Source: Marinobacter maritimus
GTDB taxonomy: Bacteria > Pseudomonadota > Gammaproteobacteria > Pseudomonadales > Oleiphilaceae
NCBI RefSeq assembly: GCF_007671675.1
Contig: NZ_VCGW01000002.1
Span: forward strand, 372,001 to 436,000
Direction of reading: 5' to 3'
Length of the DNA: 64,000 bases
Below, in pieces: positions 26,952 to 33,829 of this stretch (position 1 is its first letter; each line of letters opens with the position of its first letter). The position numbers and the translations under genes are program-made. The notes beneath the pieces are model-generated. The model had not been told where the DNA came from. It saw only the letters and a program-made list of their open reading frames with translations, and did not search any database.

Positions 26952-27785
26952 TCACTCGGTTTTGTACATGTGTACATCGCGCTGAGGAAAGGGAATGGAG
27001 ATACCTTCGGCATCAAACGCTTTTTTCACGCGCTCCTGCATGTCCCAGTAAAACGGCCACAGGTCTCCGGATTTTGTCCATGCGCGAACGGTAAGGTCAA
27101 CAGAACTTTCACCCAGACCCCCCACCACAATCAGTGGCTCCGGATCCGTGAGTGCGCGCTCATCTTCTTCGATAAGGCGTTTGCAAATACTCTTCGCCTT
27201 GTCGATGTCGTCGCTGTACCCGATCCCGAATTTCATGTCGCAACGACGTGTGTCGTAGGCGCTGAGGTTGGTCAGACTTGAGTTGGAGAGATCACCGTTT
27301 GGTATCACAATCCGACGGTTGTCAAAGGTGTTAACGATGGTATACAGAATGGAGATTTCGATTACGGAACCCAGGAACCCCTGCGCCTCGATAACATCAC
27401 CTACCTTGAACGGCTTGAAAATCAGAATCAGTACGCCGCCCGCGAAGTTCCCAAGGCTGCCCTGAAGTGCGAGACCAACAGCCAAACCTGCAGCACCGAT
27501 AATGGCAATAAAGGAAGTGGTGGCAATGCCAACCATAGAGGCGACAGAGATCAGCAGAAGGATCTTGAGAATGGCGCCAATCAGTCCACACAGGAATTTG
27601 TTCAGCGTCGGATCTTTCTTGCCAAGCTTTGCGTCCAGTACTCCCACAAAGCGATTGATCAGCCACAGACCGATAATCAGCGTGATGATGGCCAACAAAA
27701 CTTTCGGGGCATAGGTCATGACCAGCGCAATGGCCTGGTCGATATATTCAGCGGCGCGCCCGTCAGCGCTTAGTAAATCTTCCAT
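26952..27785 (-). CDS. Small-conductance mechanosensitive channel (MscS family)
   Basis: A 277-residue inner-membrane channel close in size to E. coli MscS (286). It has three N-terminal transmembrane helices, of which the pore helix reads GAAGLAVGLALQGSLGNFAGGVLI (about 97-120). A beta-domain with FKVGDVIEAQGFLGSV and a C-terminal vestibule domain follow. It opens under membrane tension to release osmolytes. It stands alone, with AAGGAAACC ahead of the ATG. Confidence 0.93.
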   Translation of the reverse strand: MEDLLSADGRAAEYIDQAIALVMTYAPKVLLAIITLIIGLWLINRFVGVLDAKLGKKDPTLNKFLCGLIGAILKILLLISVASMVGIATTSFIAIIGAAGLAVGLALQGSLGNFAGGVLILIFKPFKVGDVIEAQGFLGSVIEISILYTIVNTFDNRRIVIPNGDLSNSSLTNLSAYDTRRCDMKFGIGYSDDIDKAKSICKRLIEEDERALTDPEPLIVVGGLGESSVDLTVRAWTKSGDLWPFYWDMQERVKKAFDAEGISIPFPQRDVHMYKTE

Positions 27786-27922
27786 AAGGGTTTCCTTGTC
27801 AATTCCTGTTTCTTATTTATCAAGCCGTCAGTATAACTCTGGAGCGGCAGGGTGTGTTCAAGGCCTGTATAGCAGACAAAATGATGTGGGTACATCAGAG
27901 CCACTATTAAGGTAAGTACTGT

Positions 27923-29026
27923 CTACGCAAAGGCATTGTCACTGGCCCACCCGATGACCGCATCTGTGCCGCCACGGACAAGTATTTGCCCCTGCTTCTT
28001 GCTGAGCTGATAATCATACATCGGGTCGTAATAGTCCTGCAGCAGAGGTTGAATCCAGGCGTCGTGGGCGTGGACATCGCCATTGCGCTCCTGTTCCTTC
28101 AGCGCCTGTTCCATAACGCTGCGCAGCTGGCTGTAGCGCTCACCACCCAGGCGCTTGCTTATGCGTCCCAAAGCCTCGAGAAGGTAGTCACGGAAGTTCA
28201 GCCAGCCAGCTTCCTCACCATCACGGTTGATGTAATCTGCTGACATCGCCTCTACATAGTCTTCGCGGATAATGCGCGTGCGATCTTCCAGTGACTGTTC
28301 AAGAATAAGCAGGGGTGCCTGGGCCATTCGCTCTTTCATCGCATCCGGCATGGCACAGCGACCAACCAGGCGGCTTTCATCTTCCAGATAAACGGGTCCA
28401 TTCTTTAAATGACGGGCCTTCAGCATGGCGACAGCAAGACGGTTTTCGAAATCAATCTGTGATGGCTGGGGTGTTACCTGACGCCCGAAGCTGGAGCCCC
28501 TGTGGTTTGCCAGTCCTTCCAGATCAACCGGGTTCGGGAGTTGCTGCAATACACGGGTTTTGCCGGTTCCTGTACGCCCGCTGAGGATGCGGAAATCGCC
28601 GGATTCAACGAGGTTGTCGAGACTGTCGATCAGGAATCGGCGCAGAGCTTTGTAGCCGCCTTTGACGAGGGGGAAGTCAATACCCGCATCCCGGATCCAC
28701 TGCTGCGTAAGTCTGGATCGCAAGCCGCCGCGAAAACAGAACAGATAGCCTTCGGGATGGCGCGCTATAAACCGCTTCCAGGCTTCAATACGTTGGGCCT
28801 TGATGTCACCGCAAACCAGCTGATGGCCCAGCCGGATTGCTTCATCCTGACCTTTTTCCTTGTAACAGATGCCTATCCGGTGCCGCTCTTCGTCGTTCAT
28901 CAGCGGAGCATTTTCTGCCGCCGGGAAGCTACCTTTGGCGAATTCTACTGGTGCTCGTACATCCAGCAGGGGTGCATCATTCAGGAACAGGGAAAGGTAG
29001 TCTTCGGTATCGGGTCTGCTTGCCAT
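27923..29026 (-). CDS. selU: tRNA 2-selenouridine synthase (MnmH/SelU)
   Basis: A 367-residue enzyme that replaces sulfur by selenium in 2-thiouridine at tRNA wobble position 34 through a geranylated intermediate. An N-terminal rhodanese domain (about 10-130) carries the cysteine in LFCFRGGLRSR. A P-loop domain (SGRTGTGKTRVL, near residue 155) follows. I use ATG 29026 (MASRPDTEDY); the frame is open further upstream, but that part overlaps the terminator of the RNA gene. selD, the selenophosphate donor gene, is not in the window. Confidence 0.9.
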   Translation of the reverse strand: MASRPDTEDYLSLFLNDAPLLDVRAPVEFAKGSFPAAENAPLMNDEERHRIGICYKEKGQDEAIRLGHQLVCGDIKAQRIEAWKRFIARHPEGYLFCFRGGLRSRLTQQWIRDAGIDFPLVKGGYKALRRFLIDSLDNLVESGDFRILSGRTGTGKTRVLQQLPNPVDLEGLANHRGSSFGRQVTPQPSQIDFENRLAVAMLKARHLKNGPVYLEDESRLVGRCAMPDAMKERMAQAPLLILEQSLEDRTRIIREDYVEAMSADYINRDGEEAGWLNFRDYLLEALGRISKRLGGERYSQLRSVMEQALKEQERNGDVHAHDAWIQPLLQDYYDPMYDYQLSKKQGQILVRGGTDAVIGWASDNAFA

Positions 29027-29142
29027 TTCAGGGCTCAATCGCTTGCCAGAATAAGGCGGCAGTATAACGGATGCGAGGTTTCCCTGCTTTGTGGACTTGA
29101 TTTCAGGGGAGACTGCGCAGAAATTCAAGGAAAATCCGGAAT

Positions 29143-29451
29143 AAAAAAGGGCAACCCTGAGGCTGCCCTTTACCGGAACAGGTCGGCGCATCCTTGCGCT
29201 GAGTGCTACAGCCCTGTCGCGAATCCTTGGCCCACTCCGTGGTGCCGGCTTCCTAGCCAGCGATCCGAATAGTTATCCCTTAAGCCAGATATCCCTGTAT
29301 TCCTGCTTCTCCCTGCATTCCTTGCCGGGGTGCATCCGGTGCGTCGTCCTTTTCCCTGTCATCCTTGACGAAATCACTATACCAACCGGTGATACGGAAA
29401 CGTGGGAACCATGCACGTCTGCATGGCGCGTCATTTTTCTGAGATTAATAA
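29143..29451 (-). ncRNA. CsrB/RsmZ-type regulatory RNA (CsrA/RsmA antagonist)
   Basis: On the minus strand between vanZ-like and selU, a transcript of about 300 nt is bounded by a promoter-like sequence and a Rho-independent terminator. It has no coding frame but contains 14 GGA motifs within about 190 nt, many as AGGA or GGGA. Several sit in hairpin loops: a perfect 5-bp stem with an AGGA loop (29186-29199), a 7-bp stem with an AGGA loop (29244-29261) and a CCAC-GGA-GTGG hairpin. This is the signature of CsrB/RsmZ RNAs, which sequester CsrA/RsmA dimers. A GacA-box-like sequence lies about 95 bases upstream. The 5' end is estimated from the promoter, within about 10 bases. Confidence 0.85.
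29144..29171 (-). terminator. Rho-independent terminator of the CsrB-like RNA
   Basis: An 11-bp stem with one G-U wobble (29161-29171 with 29147-29157) and a 3-base loop is followed by six U residues on the minus strand. Confidence 0.88.
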
Positions 29452-29457
29452 AGGTTA

Positions 29458-29485
29458 ATAGTATCAGGGTATTAGGGTTTGACGA
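29458..29485 (-). promoter_or_regulatory. Promoter candidate of the CsrB-like RNA
   Basis: On the minus strand, TCGTCA (29485-29480) and TACTAT (29463-29458), 16 bases apart, each match the sigma-70 consensus at 4 of 6 positions. The predicted start is near 29451, just upstream of the GGA-rich part. A weak core promoter fits a gene that depends on an activator. Confidence 0.45.
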
Positions 29486-29537
29486 GCGGCGTTAATCGCT
29501 GCCGCGTACGTTAAATCACTACAAGATCTCACAGCAA

Positions 29538-29555
29538 TGTGCGATATGTCTCACA
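29538..29555 (-). promoter_or_regulatory. GacA/UvrY binding-site candidate
   Basis: On the minus strand TGTGAGACATATCGCACA is an imperfect palindrome that agrees at 14 of 18 positions with the UvrY site reported upstream of E. coli csrB. It lies about 95 bases before the estimated RNA start and overlaps the last codons of the vanZ-like gene. Such sites mark GacA-controlled sRNA genes. Confidence 0.6.
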
Positions 29556-29955
29556 CGGATCCGGGCGAATCTCTCAAGTCTTTTCTGGCGACTTTACGTA
29601 AGCCCGGCCACGGCAGGAGGCCAATCAGTATTCCTGCGCCGTCGGCGGCCACGTCTGCCAGAGAGAAATCCCGGTACGGCAGGTTGGCCTGCACAATCTC
29701 TATGCCCAGCCCAAATGCCAGAAGGGCCGGCGCATACCAGATACTGCGCAGCTCCGGCCAGGCCAACCGGGTAAGAATGGTGAGCTCGATAAACGCAATC
29801 AGGTGGTTCACTTTGTCGCTAGGGGCGGACGGTATGGGATAGTTGCTGCTGGTCGTTGCCAGAAAACCAATAGCGACCACCGATATCAGAAGCGCAAAGC
29901 GCCACAAGGGCCGGAAGTGCAGCAAGGTTGTCAGTTGATGTTTCAGTGTTGCCAT
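29551..29955 (-). CDS. VanZ-like family membrane protein
   Basis: A 134-residue protein with four hydrophobic segments. DKVNHLIAFIELTILTRLAWP at 47-67, GLGIEIVQ near 82-89 and DFSLADVAADGAGILIG near 95-111 are the conserved positions of the VanZ-like family. The family's biochemical role is not established; VanZ itself gives low-level teicoplanin resistance. Its 3' end carries the presumed GacA site for the RNA gene downstream. Confidence 0.82.
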   Translation of the reverse strand: MATLKHQLTTLLHFRPLWRFALLISVVAIGFLATTSSNYPIPSAPSDKVNHLIAFIELTILTRLAWPELRSIWYAPALLAFGLGIEIVQANLPYRDFSLADVAADGAGILIGLLPWPGLRKVARKDLRDSPGSV

Positions 29956-30052
29956 TGGTGAAATCCGTCAGAGTTCTCTGGCTGTGTGAAGGTTTTCAAC
30001 ATGATATGCTTTGCGCCCCGTCACTGTCATTGAAGCGGAGGATTATACGGCG

Positions 30053-30802
30053 ATGCTCAGAGGAAATTTTTTTCGTGGCCTGGGCTACTTGGGGGAGGGT
30101 TTCCGCCTGATACGCCAACCCGGCCTGAGGTTGTTTGTTGTCATTCCGCTTGTGATCAATGTTCTCCTCTTTGGACTGCTGTTCTACTTCATGGGTGAAC
30201 TGTTTGGCATCCTGATTGCCACTGCGATGTCCTGGCTGCCCGATTGGGCCTGGTTGCAGGCGCTGGACTGGCTGTTCTGGATCCTTTATGGCGCCGTGAT
30301 TCTGCTTATGCTGGCTTTCGGTTTTGTGATTGTTGCAAATCTGATTGGTTCCCCGTTTTACGGTTACCTTGCGGAGCTCACCGAGAAGCACCTTACCGGC
30401 CAGGAAGTCAGCCCGGACGACGGCTGGGCGACTATCGTAAAAGACATCCCCCGGTCACTCTGGCGCGAAGTGCAGAAAATTGTTTATTACCTGCCGCGGG
30501 CCATTGGCCTGTTTATTATCGGTTTGATCCCGGTGGTTAACCTTGTTGCTGCAGTGCTGTGGTTTTTATTCAACAGCTGGATGATGGCACTGCAGTATGT
30601 TGACTACCCCGCAGACAATCACAAAGTGAGCTTCAAGGCACTGCGTCAGCTGCTAGGCGATACCAGACTGTCTGCGTTGGGCTTCGGGCTGCCGGTGGCA
30701 CTGGCTGCCATGGTGCCGGTTCTGAATCTTGTTGTGGTCCCTGCCGCTGTTTGTGGCGCGACCGCTTATTGGGTGCGCGAGAACGGCGCAACACGAAATT
30801 AA
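30053..30802 (+). CDS. cysZ: Sulfate transporter CysZ-like membrane protein
   Basis: A 249-residue inner-membrane protein of the CysZ/EI24 family (PF07264). It begins with GLGYLGEGFRLIRQPGLRLFVVIPLVIN (about 8-35), closely parallel to E. coli CysZ, and continues with ANLIGSPFYGYLAE near residue 100. CysZ mediates sulfate uptake for cysteine synthesis. GGAGG lies upstream of ATG 30053; an earlier in-frame start lacks a site. No other cys gene is near. The rapA gene begins 16 bases after its stop and may be co-transcribed. Confidence 0.88.
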   Translation: MLRGNFFRGLGYLGEGFRLIRQPGLRLFVVIPLVINVLLFGLLFYFMGELFGILIATAMSWLPDWAWLQALDWLFWILYGAVILLMLAFGFVIVANLIGSPFYGYLAELTEKHLTGQEVSPDDGWATIVKDIPRSLWREVQKIVYYLPRAIGLFIIGLIPVVNLVAAVLWFLFNSWMMALQYVDYPADNHKVSFKALRQLLGDTRLSALGFGLPVALAAMVPVLNLVVVPAAVCGATAYWVRENGATRN

Positions 30803-30818
30803 TAAGTCGGGAGGCTTT

Positions 30819-33704
30819 TTGGACGCATCGGAATTTGTTATTGGCCAGCGCTGGGTAAGTCACAGTGATACGTCGCTGGGCTTGGGCATAGTCACAGATA
30901 TTTCCGGCCGCCGGGTAACCCTGGGGTTCCCTGCAGCTGACGAAGAACGCACCTACGCCATTGACAATGCACCGCTTTCTCGCATCGTTTACCAGATTGG
31001 CGAGGAAATCGAGACCTTCGACGGTGCAAAGTATCGTGTGCGCGCTGTCGAGGACATTGGTGGCGTGCTGCTGTATCACGCCGATGCTGACAGAGAAGAT
31101 GGCGAGCAACCTGAGGGGGACCTTGAGCAGATATCCGAGGTAAAACTCGCCGGCTCCGTTAATTTTTCTGCACCCCATCAGCGCCTTTTCGCCGGGCAGT
31201 TTGATCGTAACGGTGCCTTCCGCCTTCGGTTTGCGACAGTGCAACACATGGACAGGTTGCGGGCCTCTCCCGCCCGGGGCCTGATTGGTGCCCGCACTCA
31301 ACACTTGCAGCACCAGATCTACATTGCTCACGAAGTGGCCAAACGTCATGCGCCACGAGTGCTCCTGGCAGACGAAGTTGGTTTGGGTAAAACCATCGAA
31401 GCAGGTCTTATTCTGCACTATCAACTGCAGACAGGGCGAGCCCGGCGAGCCTTGATTGTGGTGCCAGATTCTCTTATACATCAATGGCTTGTTGAAATGC
31501 TCCGGCGTTTCAATCTGCGATTTTCGATTGTTGACCAAAGCCGTTACGACGCCCTGAAAGACAGCGAAGACGATGTCGATGCTCTGATGGACCACATCTT
31601 TGGGGGTGACTCCTCTGTTAACCCCTTTGAAAGCGACCAGTTGGTGCTTTGCAGCCTTGATTTTCTGGTGAACAGTGAGAAAGCCCGGAAGGATGTCTTG
31701 AGTGCCGGCTGGGACCTGATGATTGTAGATGAAGCGCACCATCTGGCCTGGAGTACAGAAAGTGTCAGCCCCGAATACCAGATAGTGGAGGAGCTTTCGG
31801 CAACCAGCGAAGGGCTGTTATTGCTCACGGCAACGCCGGAGCAGGTGGGTGTAGCCAGCCACTTTGCTCGCCTCCGGCTACTCGACCCCGCGCGCTTTCA
31901 CGACTTGCAGGCGTTTCAGGAAGAAGAGCAGCAGTACGAAGCGATTAACGGCGTCGTGCGGCGCCTGCAGGATGAAGGATCGGATATCCTTGAGGAAGAT
32001 CGCAATGCGCTGGAAGCCTGGCTGGGCAGCGAGTTGGCGCAGTTGCTGAAGGGGGATTCGCCGCGGCAGCCTATCATTGATGCATTACTCGACCGTCACG
32101 GCACAGGGCGCGTTCTGTTCCGTAATACCCGGGCGGCGATTCAAGGCTTCCCCGAGCGACGTGCCAATGCCGCGCCCCTGGACTGTCCCGCCATGTATCA
32201 GGGCCAGGAATTTGGTTACCCGGGGTTGGCGCCAGAGCAGTCCGTACCGGAGGAACAATGGCTCGCGGATGACCCGAGAGTTGCCTGGCTGGAGAAAAAT
32301 CTGGCAGGACTGCGGCCCGCCAAAGTCGTGGTCATCTGTGCCATGGCTGAAACCGCTATGGCATTGGAGAGCTATCTTCAACTCCGGGCAGGCATTCGCA
32401 GCGCTGCATTCCATGAGCACTTGAGCCTCGTGGAGCGTGACCGCGCCGCCGCCTACTTTGCCGACGATGAACAGGGTGCCCAAGCGCTTATTTGCTCGGA
32501 GATTGGCAGCGAAGGCCGCAATTTCCAGTTCGCGCACCACCTGGTGCTGTTTGATTTGCCGGCTAACCCGGACTTGCTTGAGCAGCGTATTGGGCGGCTT
32601 GACCGGATTGGGCAGACTGAAACCATTGATATCCATATCCCCTATCTTCGCAATACCGCGCAGGAGGTTCAGTACCGCTGGTTCCAGGAAGGGCTGAATG
32701 CGTTTTCCGAAAGCTGTGCCGTCGGCGTGGCGGTGCAGGAAAAGGTCAGCGAGCAGTGGGAAAGTGCTCTGGCCGGCGATACCTCCGTGCTGGATGGTCT
32801 CGTTGAGGCGTCTGCCACCGAGGCCGGCAGGTTGAAAACGCTGCTACAGAACGGCCGGGACGCACTGATCGAGCTCAACTCCTGTCGCCGCGATATAGCC
32901 GATACGCTGATTGCCGGTATTGAGGAGGAAGAGAGCTCTGTTCAGGTACGCGATTACATGATGGAAGCCTTCGATATTCTTGGCGTGGAAGTGGAGGATC
33001 ACTCGGAATACGCCGATATTCTGCGCCCCGGAGAGCAGTACCAGGCCGGCCACGTTGCGGAGCTGCCGGAAGACGGGGTAACCGTCACCTGGGATCGACA
33101 GCATGCGCTGGAGCGCGAAGACATTGCGTTCATGAGCTGGGAGCACCCGATGGTAACCGGTGTGATGGACTCGGTGACCAGCTCCGGGTTGGGCAAGGCA
33201 GCGCTGGCCAGCCTGTCGGTCAAGGCCCTGCCACCGGGTACTTTGCTGATGGAGGCCCTGTTTACCGTGCATTGTCCGGCCCCGGAAGCGCTGCAGTTGA
33301 CCCGCTATCTACCGGTCTCGCCTCTGCGGCTGTTGGTCGATGTGAACGGCAAAGAGCTTTCCGCAGCATTGCCCCATGATCGCCTGAACGATCTTTGTTC
33401 GAACATTCGCCGGCGCACCGCGCAGGCAGTTGTGCCGCAGATCCGGCCTCAGGTCGAAACCATGGTGGACCATGTTGAACAACTGTCTGCACCGCATCTG
33501 GAGCCTATGAAGCAAAAGGCACTGGCGCAGTTAGAGGCAAACTTTGAGCCGGAAATTCGCAGGCTGGAAGCCCTGAAAAAAGTAAACCCGGCTATTCGCG
33601 AAGATGAAATTGACTACTTCCGAAACCAGCTGGACGCCGCCCGTGAAGCAATCGGGCGCGCCAGTCTGGCGCTGGAAGGTATCCGGGTTATTGTCACGGC
33701 CTGA
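30819..33704 (+). CDS. rapA: RNA polymerase-associated ATPase RapA (HepA)
   Basis: A 961-residue SWI2/SNF2 ATPase that binds RNA polymerase and helps it recycle after transcription; E. coli RapA has 968. The N-terminal Tudor-like part starts FVIGQRWVSHSDTSLGLG, in register with E. coli. The ATPase has LADEVGLGKTIEAGLIL (Walker A), VDEAHHLAW (Walker B) and the helicase C motif LEQRIGRLDRIGQ. I infer a TTG start at 30819, because GGGAGG lies just before it and the homologous N-terminus begins here; no ATG or GTG fits. It follows cysZ by 16 bases. Confidence 0.92.
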   Translation: MDASEFVIGQRWVSHSDTSLGLGIVTDISGRRVTLGFPAADEERTYAIDNAPLSRIVYQIGEEIETFDGAKYRVRAVEDIGGVLLYHADADREDGEQPEGDLEQISEVKLAGSVNFSAPHQRLFAGQFDRNGAFRLRFATVQHMDRLRASPARGLIGARTQHLQHQIYIAHEVAKRHAPRVLLADEVGLGKTIEAGLILHYQLQTGRARRALIVVPDSLIHQWLVEMLRRFNLRFSIVDQSRYDALKDSEDDVDALMDHIFGGDSSVNPFESDQLVLCSLDFLVNSEKARKDVLSAGWDLMIVDEAHHLAWSTESVSPEYQIVEELSATSEGLLLLTATPEQVGVASHFARLRLLDPARFHDLQAFQEEEQQYEAINGVVRRLQDEGSDILEEDRNALEAWLGSELAQLLKGDSPRQPIIDALLDRHGTGRVLFRNTRAAIQGFPERRANAAPLDCPAMYQGQEFGYPGLAPEQSVPEEQWLADDPRVAWLEKNLAGLRPAKVVVICAMAETAMALESYLQLRAGIRSAAFHEHLSLVERDRAAAYFADDEQGAQALICSEIGSEGRNFQFAHHLVLFDLPANPDLLEQRIGRLDRIGQTETIDIHIPYLRNTAQEVQYRWFQEGLNAFSESCAVGVAVQEKVSEQWESALAGDTSVLDGLVEASATEAGRLKTLLQNGRDALIELNSCRRDIADTLIAGIEEEESSVQVRDYMMEAFDILGVEVEDHSEYADILRPGEQYQAGHVAELPEDGVTVTWDRQHALEREDIAFMSWEHPMVTGVMDSVTSSGLGKAALASLSVKALPPGTLLMEALFTVHCPAPEALQLTRYLPVSPLRLLVDVNGKELSAALPHDRLNDLCSNIRRRTAQAVVPQIRPQVETMVDHVEQLSAPHLEPMKQKALAQLEANFEPEIRRLEALKKVNPAIREDEIDYFRNQLDAAREAIGRASLALEGIRVIVTA

Positions 33705-33721
33705 GAATGTGCATTCTGTGA

Positions 33722-33735
33722 AACGGTTAACCGTT
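33722..33735. promoter_or_regulatory. 14-bp perfect palindrome upstream of fadE
   Basis: AACGGTTAACCGTT is a perfect palindrome about 95 bases before the fadE start. A second symmetric element (AGAATG-TG-CATTCT, 33704-33717) lies just ahead. Fatty-acid degradation genes are often repressed by TetR-type regulators (FadR, PsrA) that bind such palindromes. The cognate protein is unknown. Confidence 0.4.
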
Positions 33736-33829
33736 GGGAGCTGCTGCGCTCGCTAGCCAGTATTCATCCGATGAGATACCGTAAACGTAAGTATTTGAAG
33801 TTTCAAACCATGGATGACAGAGAGAGCTT

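Noticed and set aside
29027..29191. A longer N-terminus for SelU reaching back to 29191
   Set aside because: The extension would read through the terminator of the CsrB-like RNA, and the homologous protein begins at MASRPDTEDY (29026).
29200..29450. A tRNA or tmRNA in the gene-free stretch beside selU
   Set aside because: No cloverleaf, T-arm GTTCRA or CCA end was found; repeated GGA loops explain the region better.
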